Shown piece after piece: positions 8,630-17,555 of a DNA stretch of 55,425 bases. The position numbers and the translations under genes are program-made. Origin of the DNA: Fulvivirga sp. Lineage in GTDB: Bacteria > Bacteroidota > Bacteroidia > Cytophagales > Cyclobacteriaceae. The stretch is from assembly GCA_028280565.1 (NCBI GenBank), contig JANQLQ010000302.1:1-55425 (forward strand). Reading direction: 5' to 3'. Under the pieces are notes generated by a model. That model was not told where the DNA came from. It made no database searches and saw only the letters and a list, made by a program, of their open reading frames with translations. Numbering within the stretch: the first letter of the stretch is position 1; the number at the start of each line of letters is the position of its first letter.

Positions 8630-10036
8630 TCAATCATTCCATAGTTTTTCCATATCCTCTAAAGTTCTTCCCTTCGTTTCAGGCACGATTTTCCAGTTAA
8701 ACCAGAGCGAAACCAAGCACATGCTACCGTACACCCAAAAAGGGAAACCACCATTAAAATGCCGGAGCAGCGTTTCATTTTCCATGAGCATCGGGAAAGT
8801 TTGGGAGACCCCGAAATTGGCGATCCACTGGGCCGCTACGGCTATGGACAACGCCAAGCTCCGTACACGATTGGGGTAGATCTCGGACAGTAACACCCAA
8901 GTAACCGGGCCAAGAGATAGCGCAAAAAAAGCAATATAACCCAATACAAACGTGAGCAGCCATACATCGGTGTTGTTATTATAGGCAGCAAAGCCGATCG
9001 CCGAGATACAGATGCCCATGCCAATAGAGCCGATCATCATTAAAGGCTTACGCCCAAATCGATCCACGGTGAGAATAGCGATAACTGTAAAGACCAAGTT
9101 CACCGCCCCCACTACGATGGTCTGTAAAAGTGCAGCGTCCGTTTTACTTCCCATTTGCTTGAATATCTCCGGAGCATAGTAAAGGAAAACATTAATACCG
9201 GTCACCTGCTGAAGGACAGATAAACTGATGCCAATGAGAAGTACGGTAGGCAAATTGGCCCTAAAAAGGTCTTTCAAGCTGGCTTTTTTGGTATTCCCGT
9301 CATTTTTCAGCGAGGCTTTGATCTCATCCATCTCCCTAGCCGCTTCTTGCTGGCCTACGATCTTGGACAAGATACCAGCAGCTTGGTCAAACCTATTTTT
9401 CATGGCCAGCCACCTGGGGCTTTCCGGGACAACAAGTAATAAGATCAAAAACAAGACGGCAGGGATCGCTTCAGAGCCAAACATCCATCGCCACCCGGAG
9501 TTTACATTCCATTGGTCATCGCCTTGTCCCGCGATGTGGTAATTGACAAAGTATACGACAAGCATACCAAAAATGATGGCAAATTGATTGTAAGAGACCA
9601 GCCTGCCCCTAACATGAGGGGGTGAAACCTCGGCGATATACATGGGGGAAAGCATAGAGGCAATTCCTACCCCTATTCCTCCTATGATCCGATATATAAC
9701 AAAAGTGGTGAAAAGCTCCGGCAGCGCCGTGCCTACAGCAGATACTAAGAATAATAGCGCAGCAATCACCAGTGACCGTTTCCTACCCAGTACGTTGCCC
9801 ATAAAACCCGCCATGAGCGCTCCTATAATACAGCCCACCAAGGCACTGGAGGCCGCCCAGCCCATTTGTGCGGGGCTTAACTCAAAATACGTCCTCACAG
9901 AACCAATGGCCCCTGAAATGACGGCCGTGTCATAGCCGAAAAGCAGCCCTCCCAAGGTAGCCACTAAGGTGATAAAAGTGGTGTATGCATTTTGCGAGGG
10001 GGGAGTAAGATCTTTTTGGGCGGCTTGGACTGTCAT
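8630..10036 (-). CDS. xylE: MFS sugar porter, probable xylose transporter
   Basis: A 468-residue, 12-helix transporter of the sugar porter family. Signatures include LLFGYDTAVISGAIG in helix 1, the loop motif GRKRSL, RWMFGSEAIPA followed by VPESPRWL, QQVTGINVFLYYAPEI in helix 7 and PETKGRTLEDME at the end. These match the proton-coupled XylE/GalP group. As first gene of the operon with xylulokinase and xylose isomerase it most likely imports D-xylose. The start at 10036 leaves a 111-bp divergent intergenic region shared with the regulator gene. Confidence 0.92.
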   Translation of the reverse strand: MTVQAAQKDLTPPSQNAYTTFITLVATLGGLLFGYDTAVISGAIGSVRTYFELSPAQMGWAASSALVGCIIGALMAGFMGNVLGRKRSLVIAALLFLVSAVGTALPELFTTFVIYRIIGGIGVGIASMLSPMYIAEVSPPHVRGRLVSYNQFAIIFGMLVVYFVNYHIAGQGDDQWNVNSGWRWMFGSEAIPAVLFLILLLVVPESPRWLAMKNRFDQAAGILSKIVGQQEAAREMDEIKASLKNDGNTKKASLKDLFRANLPTVLLIGISLSVLQQVTGINVFLYYAPEIFKQMGSKTDAALLQTIVVGAVNLVFTVIAILTVDRFGRKPLMMIGSIGMGICISAIGFAAYNNNTDVWLLTFVLGYIAFFALSLGPVTWVLLSEIYPNRVRSLALSIAVAAQWIANFGVSQTFPMLMENETLLRHFNGGFPFWVYGSMCLVSLWFNWKIVPETKGRTLEDMEKLWND

Positions 10037-10045
10037 TTTGTTATA

Positions 10046-10056
10046 GTCATTTTGAC
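10046..10056. promoter_or_regulatory. candidate operator in the xyl / regulator divergent region
   Basis: A short palindrome GTCA-TTT-TGAC lies 10 bp upstream of the transporter start, in the 111-bp region between the divergent xyl operon and its likely regulator. It is small and could be chance. A second imperfect palindrome (ATAACTAAAATGTTTAT) lies near 10089-10105. Confidence 0.3.
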
Positions 10057-10147
10057 CACAAGATACAATTAATTTTTTATCTTGCCAGCATAACTAAAAT
10101 GTTTATTTACGATTTATCCCGCGCGATCCTTAACTTTATCGCCAGCA

Positions 10148-10837
10148 ATGGCTTCATTTCCTGACGAAATTATTGACACCTTATCCATTGACTGTCTCAT
10201 TTTTGGTTTTGAAAGTGGTGAGTTACAGTTACTATTGGTCAAACACGCAGAGGGCATCAGCAAAGACCGTTGGGCTTTGCCCGGGGGCTGGATCAAGTAC
10301 AACGAAAGCCTGGACACTGCGGCTTACCGGATCCTCCGTGCTCTTACCGGCGTGCAGGATGTTTATTTAGAGCAGCTACGGGCTTTTGGAGATTTAGACC
10401 GGTTCCCCGTACGCAGGGTACTGACTGTGGCCTATTACTCGTTGGTAAAACCGAAGGATTATGATATTATCCCTGGCTTTACGGCGAGTGACGCAAAATG
10501 GTTCAAGGTAAATAGCATCCCTGCTATGCCTTATGACCACAACAAGATACTGGACTTTGGGCTCAGTTTTTTAAAAAATCGTGTACGGCATGAACCCATT
10601 GGTTTTAACCTATTACCGGAAAAGTTCACCCTTTTGCAATTGCAAGAACTTTACGAGTCGATACTTCATACCAAGTTGGACAAACCTAATTTCAGGAGAA
10701 AATTCATTAAGATGAACCTGCTTGTACCCTGCAATGAAAAACAAAAAGACGTGGCCCATCGCGCCGCACAACTCTACCGGTTTGACAAAAAAATATACGA
10801 CCAACTGGCTGAGAAGGGGTTTACCTTTGAATTTTAA
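10148..10837 (+). CDS. NrtR-type transcriptional regulator with degenerate NUDIX domain, likely xylose-operon regulator
   Basis: A 229-residue protein. Residues 1 to about 145 are a NUDIX fold (CLIFGFESGELQLLLVKH, ALPGGWI), and about 150-229 form a winged-helix-like tail (FTLLQLQELYESILHTKLD, FRRKFIKMNLLV). The NUDIX box has RILRALTGV where hydrolases have RELxEExG, so the catalytic glutamates are missing and the domain should bind a ligand rather than hydrolyse one. NrtR-family regulators with NUDIX sensor domains control sugar catabolism in other Bacteroidota (the arabinose regulator AraR is the known case). Divergent transcription from the xylose operon points to that target. The ligand is not known. 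Confidence 0.85.
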   Translation: MASFPDEIIDTLSIDCLIFGFESGELQLLLVKHAEGISKDRWALPGGWIKYNESLDTAAYRILRALTGVQDVYLEQLRAFGDLDRFPVRRVLTVAYYSLVKPKDYDIIPGFTASDAKWFKVNSIPAMPYDHNKILDFGLSFLKNRVRHEPIGFNLLPEKFTLLQLQELYESILHTKLDKPNFRRKFIKMNLLVPCNEKQKDVAHRAAQLYRFDKKIYDQLAEKGFTFEF

Positions 10838-11964
10838 TCCTTGTGAATGAGCTACTTTCTAGGATTGCCGTTAGTTCAAAAAACGGGAAGTTATCCGCGG
10901 TGATCTATGAAAAAGAGCGGCGCATGCTGGCATATGCTAATGTCGCTAGTGCTTTTCCACATTCAATTATATGATAGGCAGGTATTTAACGATAAAGAAA
11001 TCTTTGAGATACCCTCATAAAAACGAAAAAGATCTTCTTTATCGTCATTCCTGCCGGCCTTTCAGGGTGAGCGATGCGCGAGAGCAGGAACCTGCTGTGT
11101 CGTTGAACGTAAACTTTTTTTGAGTGTACTGGGTTTTCGTTTCACGACTTCGCAGATTCCTTGTCACACCTAGCCCAAAGCACGGGCTGCAAGGTATGAC
11201 GAGGGTAGAAAGTAAGGAATGACGTTCTTAGGTATGGGTTTTGGATGGATTTAAAACAGGAGGTTGATCACCCATCCTTTGCAGCTCGCTGGTACTAGGC
11301 ATTAAAATAAAAACCTCATTATCCATGACTTAAATCTGAAATAGTGGCACTTGTGTGAAGTTAAGCCTCAAATGGCGTACCGGGAACAAGATAATTATGC
11401 TCGAGGTATTGGAAGGTTCTCGATCAGTAGGCAATCGGCAAAGGGCAGTTGGCAAAAAAAAGAAGATTGCAGATTGCCCTTTGCCAACTGCTGACTTTAA
11501 GAAAGGCATCATTGAAAATTCAAATGGCGTATGGAGGGAAGACCTCCAGGAACAGCGCGGCCCATTTGAGGCCTGTGCGTAAGCGGCCTATAGGGGCTGG
11601 ATAGTGAGTTTAGCGCGGAAATGGGCGTGGTTGCTGGCGCCCTTTTCTTTTGGTTCGTTTTCTTTCCCCGAAGGGATGCCTATGGCATGGGCGGGCAAAA
11701 GAAAATGAAAACCGGGCCTAGAATCCCGAAATTCCGCTTCAACTACTCATTGCGGGGCTGGCATTACCCGAAACAATTTAAAAATATAGCTTAACTTGCC
11801 AAAATTAAGCGTTTTACTGTCAAATTTAATCTTCAAGGACGTTTTAAGAACGAGACTGGAAAAATTAGCGAACCGTCCAGTTACACTTCACTTAACACCG
11901 GGGCCTCTTCTCTTTTTGCAGAGTAACGGTAAGTGTTTATCTTTCTCCAAAGAATACGATCCGT
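10838..11964. other. long intergenic region with repeats, no clear gene
   Basis: About 1.1 kb. A GTG-started frame of 43 codons at 10843-10974 is possible but has no recognisable features. The stretch around 11060-11220 has REP-like character (ATTCCTGCCGGCCTTTCAGG, later GGAATGACG). A 22-bp inverted repeat around 11430-11495 (GGCAATCGGCAAAGGGCAGTT against GCCCTTTGCCAACTGC) is visible. From 11505 a family B repeat fills the rest, to 11841. Confidence 0.6.
11505..11841. repeat. dispersed intergenic repeat family B, full copy 1
   Basis: About 335 bp, closely similar to 21955-22271 in the same orientation. The first part (ATTCAA.TGGCGTATGG, CCAGGAACA, GCGG) also recurs at 31441-31507 and 39073-39118. 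The middle contains a hairpin: CGTTTTCTTT pairs with AAAAGAAAATGAAAAC. No protein is encoded. Confidence 0.75.
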
Positions 11965-12468
11965 ATGAAATATATACTGTTTTTGGCGATACTCTTTTCA
12001 CATTTCGTGGCTTTCAGCCAGTCGATAGAAATGGAAGGGGTAAACCTGCCGAGTACTGAAACTTTTGAACTTAAACTAGCAGAAGAATATGCCTACCGTA
12101 AAGATGGCCTGCAGGTGATCATCGGCAGGCATAACGATGAACTGGGGACTGGGGTGATCAAGTTGATCGTAAAGACAGGGGATGGATTGGGGATCAAGGG
12201 GCGCGTATCTTTACAACTCGATGACGGTTCAACGCTGGTCTTGGAAGATAAAGGCAGAAGGGCCTACGAAGATGATCATTCTTCCAATATTTTTGACCTG
12301 AGCGCCGCACAAGTGGAATCCATGAGAAAACGTAACCTTCGAAACGTACGCTTTTCAGTAAAGTGCATCAATTGCTTTCTTTCTACTAAAGAAGGGAATT
12401 TCGTAGCCAATAATGATAACAATGTACCCGTGCTGGAAATGGTGGATCAATTGTTTTCCGGTAAATGA
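11965..12468 (+). CDS. hypothetical secreted protein
   Basis: A 167-residue protein that I do not recognise. The start at 11965 gives a clear Sec signal peptide (MKYILFLAILFSHFVAFSQ). The mature part is hydrophilic and probably beta-rich at first (LQVIIGRHNDELGTGVIKLI, GRVSLQLDDGSTLVL), then helical (SAAQVESMRKRNLRNVRF). A pair of cysteines (KCINCF) lies near residues 133-136. It ends about 83 bp before the toxin-antitoxin module on the same strand, but an operator palindrome lies between them, so the two are likely separate units. Periplasmic location is expected. Confidence 0.7.
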   Translation: MKYILFLAILFSHFVAFSQSIEMEGVNLPSTETFELKLAEEYAYRKDGLQVIIGRHNDELGTGVIKLIVKTGDGLGIKGRVSLQLDDGSTLVLEDKGRRAYEDDHSSNIFDLSAAQVESMRKRNLRNVRFSVKCINCFLSTKEGNFVANNDNNVPVLEMVDQLFSGK

Positions 12469-12486
12469 GGGAATAAAGATCAATAA

Positions 12487-12526
12487 ATACGACAAAATCG
12501 GAACCAAATCGTTTATTTTGTCGTAT
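12487..12526. promoter_or_regulatory. inverted-repeat operator upstream of the second Xre-RES module
   Basis: Perfect 12-bp arms ATACGACAAAAT (12487-12498) and ATTTTGTCGTAT (12515-12526) are separated by 16 bp and end 25 bp before the antitoxin ATG. Position and symmetry fit an autoregulatory site for the Xre antitoxin. A terminator function for the preceding gene is less likely because no T-run follows. Confidence 0.65.
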
Positions 12527-12551
12527 CTTTATTACGATTTAACATTGACCT

Positions 12552-12959
12552 ATGGGAGCTGTACCTGTTTTTGCAAAAAGTACGATCTACGAACTTTTAC
12601 AAGGGTTTTTATACAAGGAGGAGCAAATTCCATCCGAGTTTTTAAAAAAATTCATCACATTCATCGACGCCAGTCAAAACGTAGCATCAAAGCTTCTTGG
12701 GATATCCACACGCACCTTGCAAAGGGAGCTTGCCGATACGCACCTGAGCCCGGAGCTTTCCGATCGATTTTTACAGCTTATTGACCTCTACAAAGAAGGC
12801 ATAGAAGCTTTTTATACGCTTGAAACTTTCAAAAATTGGCTGGAAACCCATAAATCTGTTTTTCGAGGCAAAAAGCCTTTTGAACTGCTTCATACTATTA
12901 CGGGGATCCAACAGGTAAAAGAAGAGATCATCCGCACGAAGCTGGGCATCCTATCTTGA
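12552..12959 (+). CDS. Xre/MbcA/ParS-type antitoxin of the second RES module
   Basis: A 135-residue antitoxin. The helix-turn-helix region is around residues 42-62 (ASQNVASKLLGISTRTLQRE). The C-terminal toxin-binding part (FKNWLETHKSVFRGKKPFEL) shows the MbcA/ParS hallmark with KKPFELL. It overlaps the toxin gene by 4 bases and should be co-transcribed from the promoter region that carries the 12-bp inverted repeat. It resembles the first antitoxin in architecture but is strongly diverged in sequence, so cross-neutralisation is doubtful. Confidence 0.85.
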   Translation: MGAVPVFAKSTIYELLQGFLYKEEQIPSEFLKKFITFIDASQNVASKLLGISTRTLQRELADTHLSPELSDRFLQLIDLYKEGIEAFYTLETFKNWLETHKSVFRGKKPFELLHTITGIQQVKEEIIRTKLGILS

Positions 12960-13402
12960 TACAGACCTACCGGCTGGCCCATCCCAAATACGCCCAAGAT
13001 ATATCCGGCTATGGTTCTTTCCTGGTCCCGGGCAGGTGGAACTTTAAGGGCGTTAGGATACTCTATACTTCTGAAAACTCAAGCTTGGCACTGCTGGAGT
13101 ATTTAGCCCATACCGAAGGATTAAAAAGACGACTTCCTTACCAATTGATCACACTGCAGGTTCCGGGAGACTCCGTAAAAGAATATACGACCACCGAACT
13201 AGGCCCGGGCTGGAAAGAAAACATTTTACAGACCCGGGAGATCGGCACAGCATGGCTTGAAAGCGGATCTTCTTTACTTTTGAAAGTTCCTTCAGTGATC
13301 AATGATGACAATATCAACATACTGGTTAACCCTGTTCACCCCCATTTCGAACACGTCAAAATACTGAACACCAAAGAGATCACGTTCGACCCTAGGTTAT
13401 AG
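12956..13402 (+). CDS. RES-domain toxin, second module
   Basis: A 148-residue RES protein. Key residues R27 (PGRW), Y37 (YTSE) and E48 (LALLEYL) are all present with the 10- and 11-residue spacing of characterised NAD+-degrading RES toxins, so it is probably active. The C-terminus is ITFDPRL, as in the first RES protein. The start codon overlaps the antitoxin stop (ATGA). About 177 bp separate it from the next receptor gene. Confidence 0.88.
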   Translation: MIQTYRLAHPKYAQDISGYGSFLVPGRWNFKGVRILYTSENSSLALLEYLAHTEGLKRRLPYQLITLQVPGDSVKEYTTTELGPGWKENILQTREIGTAWLESGSSLLLKVPSVINDDNINILVNPVHPHFEHVKILNTKEITFDPRL

Positions 13403-13579
13403 TCACATGTCGCGGAGCCTGTTCCAGGCCTATGGCGCAGGGTAAACCGCTGTTTATCAAAAGTGTATTTTCCATTCATCCTGATTTTTCACTTTTCCCA
13501 CCGCTTCTTCGCCCTTTGGATAAAAGGCATAACTAAAGCCACAAGTCCATGTTTTAATTAGGTGAATTAGCGACAGATC

Positions 13580-16063
13580 ATGAAGAACTTTTTACCGTTA
13601 GTTTTATTGTTAATCTCCGGCAACTTGTTTGCCCAGCGCCCGGCGAATACCTACAGGGCTTCTGCCCCATCGATCAAAGGGAAAGTTACGGGAAGACTTA
13701 TCGATGCAGAATCCAACGAGCCGCTGACCTTTGCTTCCGTAGCGATTTACGACCCCAAGAAAAATAAGGCCATCAACGGCACTATCACAGGGGACGATGG
13801 GCGTTTCAAGCTTACCAACATTCCATTGGGAAGCTATGAATTACAAATCTCTTTCGTAGGGTATGATCAAAAAACCCTACCTGTCCAACTTACCCCCAAA
13901 AACCCGGACCTTAATCTCAACACAATCCAAATGTCGGGTAACTTGCAGCAGTTGGAAGAGGTAGTGGTCCAAGGAGAGCGTGAGCTCATTGAAACCAAGA
14001 TCGATAAGATCGTATATAATGCGGAACAGGATGTAGCCAATGATGGTGGGGACGCTTCTGACGTCCTCCGCAGGGCACCATTACTCAGTGTAGACCTGGA
14101 GGGCAATGTCTCCTTACGCGGCAGTCAAAATGTACAGATACTGGTCAATGGTAAACCCTCTACGATGTTTGCCGGCAACCCGGGCGACGCCCTCCGCGCT
14201 ATCCCTGCCGACCAGATCAAAAGTGTAGAGGTGATCACCTCACCCTCCGCTAAGTATGATGGGGAAGGCACAGCCGGTATTATCAATATAATTACCAAAA
14301 AAAGTAACGCCGAAGGTTTTACGGGGAATGTTAACCTTTCGGTTGGAAATTTATCGAACCGGGCAGTAGCCGGGATCACCGCCGGTAAAGGCAGGTTTGG
14401 CCTTAATGCAAATGGCAGCGCTTACTACCGTATTCCGCAGGTGGGCTCTACCCGTTTGCTGCGCCGCGACATTATCGACGACGAAACCCGGCTGCTTACA
14501 GAAGATGGTGATAATGAATCGGACCGATTGGGCTTTTTTGCCACGGCCGGGGCATTCTATGATTTTAATGCCTATCACAGTGTAACCAGTTCGTTCCGAC
14601 TAAGAGGCTTCGGCAGCAACCGGGAAAACACTATTCTTGGTGATTTTACTGATCCCGTAAATGCCGTTGACCAACGCTATGAAAGAGTTTCCGAAACCGA
14701 TAACCTGTTCAGTGGGTACGAATGGTCCATCGATTATATTTATAAAATTCCCGGGCGCGAAGGGCAGGAATTGGCCGTGGCCTATAAAATAGACGGGAAT
14801 GTTCAAGATCAAGACTTTACCATCCGGCAAGAAGACCTGCAAGGTAGTGACCTGGCCTTACTTCGGAATGAACGCAATGTGAACGATGGCGATAACCAGG
14901 AGATCACCTACCAGGCGGATTACGTACACCCCATCGGGGATAAGGTAAAAATAGAATCCGGGGCTAAAATGGTACTGCGTAATGTGACGAGTGACTTTCA
15001 ATACGATCTTTTCAATCCCACCTCCGGGGAATTTGAAGTGGACGAGGCTAATACCGATTTCCTCGATTATGACCAGGACGTGTATGCAGGTTATGTGAGC
15101 AGTACATTTAAACTAGGGGATAAATATGGCTTGATAGCAGGGGCCCGTTATGAATTCACAGAAATATCGGGACGCTTCCGGGATAATGATGTAGCTCCTT
15201 TTAGCAACGATTACGAAAACGTCTTGCCTAGCATTACCTTAAGCAAAAAGCTCGGCAAAGCTACCACCACAAAAATAAGCTATGCACGCCGGATACAACG
15301 CCCAAACCTCCGGTTCATCAATCCGTTCGTCAACCGGGAAAACAACCGGAATACCACGCAGGGAAACCCTGCGCTCGATCCAGAACTGACCGATCAGTAC
15401 GAGCTGAGCTACAGCACGTTTGTAAAGGGAATATCTATCAATACTGCCTTTTTCTATCGACGTACCACGGACATTATCGAAAGCTTTTTACAAGTAGATA
15501 ATGAAGGAGTAAGTAACACGATCTTTCAAAACGTGGGGACGGCGAACTCCATAGGCCTAAACTTTTTTTCATCGGCGACCTTGTTTAAAATTTGGACCGT
15601 ACGGGGAGGGTTGAATCTTTTTACCTACGATGCCACGGGAAATGTAAACGGCGAGAGCATTTCTAACCAAGCCATGCTCTGGAATGGAAACATAAACTCG
15701 AACGTAAAGCTAAAAAAGGATTGGATCATCGACATTTTTGGATTTTACAGGTCGCCACGTCAAACGCTACAGGGTTTTAACCCTTCCTTTACCTTATTTA
15801 CTATGGGGATGAGAAAAGAGATATGGGACAAGAAGGGAAGCATAGGGATAACCATAGTAGAACCTTTTTTCGCCGACAAAAACTTTGGCAGTGAGCTAGA
15901 AGGAGATAATTTTTACCAGGAAAGTGAAACCTTGATCCCCTTTCGCTCCTTTGGGATCAATTTTCGATACAAGTTTGGTAAGCTTGATTTCAAGCAAAGA
16001 CAACGCAGGAGTAAGATCAATAATGATGACGTACAACGAAGCGGTGACGGCCAGCAATTCTAA
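13580..16063 (+). CDS. TonB-dependent receptor / outer membrane beta-barrel family protein
   Basis: An 827-residue outer-membrane protein with a signal peptide (MKNFLPLVLLLISGNLFAQ), a CarboxypepD-regulatory-like domain (about residues 36-120, VTGRLIDAESNEPLTFASV), a plug (about 140-230, including VNGKPSTMFAGNPGDALRAI and TAGIINIITKK) and a large barrel of the outer-membrane-beta-barrel family 3 type. The hydrophilic C-terminus (KQRQRRSKINNDD) is unusual for a barrel, which normally ends in an aromatic; here the last residue is F after a polar tail. No SusD-like or DUF4249 partner follows. Substrate unknown. Confidence 0.88.
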   Translation: MKNFLPLVLLLISGNLFAQRPANTYRASAPSIKGKVTGRLIDAESNEPLTFASVAIYDPKKNKAINGTITGDDGRFKLTNIPLGSYELQISFVGYDQKTLPVQLTPKNPDLNLNTIQMSGNLQQLEEVVVQGERELIETKIDKIVYNAEQDVANDGGDASDVLRRAPLLSVDLEGNVSLRGSQNVQILVNGKPSTMFAGNPGDALRAIPADQIKSVEVITSPSAKYDGEGTAGIINIITKKSNAEGFTGNVNLSVGNLSNRAVAGITAGKGRFGLNANGSAYYRIPQVGSTRLLRRDIIDDETRLLTEDGDNESDRLGFFATAGAFYDFNAYHSVTSSFRLRGFGSNRENTILGDFTDPVNAVDQRYERVSETDNLFSGYEWSIDYIYKIPGREGQELAVAYKIDGNVQDQDFTIRQEDLQGSDLALLRNERNVNDGDNQEITYQADYVHPIGDKVKIESGAKMVLRNVTSDFQYDLFNPTSGEFEVDEANTDFLDYDQDVYAGYVSSTFKLGDKYGLIAGARYEFTEISGRFRDNDVAPFSNDYENVLPSITLSKKLGKATTTKISYARRIQRPNLRFINPFVNRENNRNTTQGNPALDPELTDQYELSYSTFVKGISINTAFFYRRTTDIIESFLQVDNEGVSNTIFQNVGTANSIGLNFFSSATLFKIWTVRGGLNLFTYDATGNVNGESISNQAMLWNGNINSNVKLKKDWIIDIFGFYRSPRQTLQGFNPSFTLFTMGMRKEIWDKKGSIGITIVEPFFADKNFGSELEGDNFYQESETLIPFRSFGINFRYKFGKLDFKQRQRRSKINNDDVQRSGDGQQF

Positions 16064-16226
16064 TGGCCGGGCCATTTTCGAAGTGAGGACGGATGGCCAG
16101 GTCCTTGCAAGAGAGATCCCTCCTGTTGACCGGTCTAATTGAGCCATGAAAGGCAGGTAGTAAAGCTCCAGGCCCATCCTCCACCTTGTTTCCATGGCTG
16201 AACACTTCCCAGCTGACACCCCTGCC

Positions 16227-16266
16227 AATAGGTATTATTAGTTTTTTTTCTTAAATTATACCTATT
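16227..16266. promoter_or_regulatory. inverted repeat upstream of the YceI gene
   Basis: Perfect 9-bp arms AATAGGTAT (16227-16235) and ATACCTATT (16258-16266), 22 bp apart, end 24 bp before the YceI start codon. The spacer is AT-rich with a T8 run. This looks like paired operator half-sites or a promoter flanked by them. Confidence 0.5.
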
Positions 16267-16289
16267 CACAAGGTCAAAATTTCGGAATC

Positions 16290-16871
16290 ATGAAAAAGAA
16301 CTCTCTAGTGTTTGGCTTGTCTATATTGAGCTTTGCTGCAACCGGTCAAACCACTTGGGTGGTAGACCCCGTGCACTCTTCCGTGCAATTCGAGGTGTCC
16401 CATTTGGCCGTATCTTCGGTAACGGGGGACTTCACGGGTTTTACGGGCAGCGTCATCACACAAAATGATGATTTTAACAATGCCCGGATCAGCGCAACGA
16501 TTGATGTGAATAGTGTAGATACGAACAACCTGGAGCGTGATAAACATTTAAAGGAAGACGACTTTTTCAATGCTACCAAGTATCCGAACATCACCTTTGT
16601 TAGTTCGGTGTTTTCAAAGGAAAAAGACAATATCTTTACGATACAGGGAGACCTGACGATTCGTGACGTGACTAAGCCCATTTCCTTGAGCGCTGAATAT
16701 GGTGGGATCGTGTCCATCAACGGGCAACAAAAAGCAGGTTTTACTGCCGAAGGTACCATAGACCGGTTTGATTATGGACTGAAGTGGGATGATGTGTTGG
16801 ACTCAGGCGGACTTATCGTAGGTGAAAAAGTGGATATTATCCTGAAAGTACAATTGGTAAAGAAACAGTAA
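16290..16871 (+). CDS. YceI-family periplasmic lipid-binding protein
   Basis: A 193-residue protein with signal peptide (MKKNSLVFGLSILSFAATGQ). The mature part is a YceI lipocalin-like barrel: WVVDPVHSSVQFEVSHL at the start, the RDKHLKEDDFFNATKYPNIT block in the middle and GEKVDIILKVQL at the end. Family members bind isoprenoid or other lipid ligands in the periplasm. It is monocistronic: the response-regulator gene converges on it with a single base between the stop codons. Confidence 0.93.
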   Translation: MKKNSLVFGLSILSFAATGQTTWVVDPVHSSVQFEVSHLAVSSVTGDFTGFTGSVITQNDDFNNARISATIDVNSVDTNNLERDKHLKEDDFFNATKYPNITFVSSVFSKEKDNIFTIQGDLTIRDVTKPISLSAEYGGIVSINGQQKAGFTAEGTIDRFDYGLKWDDVLDSGGLIVGEKVDIILKVQLVKKQ

Positions 16872-16872
16872 G

Positions 16873-17289
16873 TCAGACTTTAGCCGTCTCTTTCATCTTA
16901 TCCCTGATGATCTGGAGTTTTTCTTCGTTCAGAGGTTTGGATAGAAAGTATAGCACGTTGGCGTTCTTTTCTACTTTATCCTTGTCGTTAGGATTATTAG
17001 AACTTGTTAAGATCACAATGGACACCCCGGTCTTGATGTGCTCTTCCAGTTTTGAAAACTCTGCCAGGAATTGAAAACCGTCAGACAAAGGCATGTTGAG
17101 ATCCAGGAAAATGATTTGAGGCAAGGATCCCTTTTCTGCCTTTTGCAAATAGTCCAGGGCTTCTTGGCTGGAAGAAAGCGAGATAAGGTGATTAGAAAAA
17201 TTGTTGAACTCGATGATCTTCTTATTAATAAAAAGATCGATATCATTATCATCTACCAGTAATACTGAGTCAGCACAAACTTCTACCAT
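16873..17289 (-). CDS. stand-alone response-regulator receiver protein
   Basis: A 138-residue protein that is only a CheY-like receiver domain. Phosphorylation-site residues are intact: acidic pair D13-D14, phosphoacceptor D63 (FLDLNMP), T95 (VILTSS) and K118 (LSKPL). There is no output domain, so it must act through protein contacts or as a phosphorelay intermediate. No histidine kinase gene is in the window. It ends 1 bp from the convergent YceI stop codon. Confidence 0.92.
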   Translation of the reverse strand: MVEVCADSVLLVDDNDIDLFINKKIIEFNNFSNHLISLSSSQEALDYLQKAEKGSLPQIIFLDLNMPLSDGFQFLAEFSKLEEHIKTGVSIVILTSSNNPNDKDKVEKNANVLYFLSKPLNEEKLQIIRDKMKETAKV

Positions 17290-17555
17290 TCAAGTAAAAG
17301 AAAAGAGTTAACAATAAAATAATAATACTCAAACTGTTTCTATTATAATCATTTTCAGAGATTTTGCCGCGTGAACAGAAAAAGATTTTTTGCAATTAAG
17401 GGAATAGTACAATTACGTATTCATAAGTTGATGAGTAGTGAACTAATAATGCATTTTATTCCAGCAAGGTGTAATTCAAAATAATGTCACATTTATTTTT
17501 CATCGGCGCGAAAAATATATTAAAATTGAAAATTCTTAATCTAACCTTGAAAACT

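Noticed and set aside
10843-10974. GTG-started frame of 43 codons after the NUDIX regulator gene
   Set aside because: Too short, no known motif, no ribosome-binding signal; could be a small remnant but cannot be supported.
17484-17555. Longer N-terminus of the lipoprotein gene
   Set aside because: It would place 24 residues before a canonical lipoprotein signal peptide.
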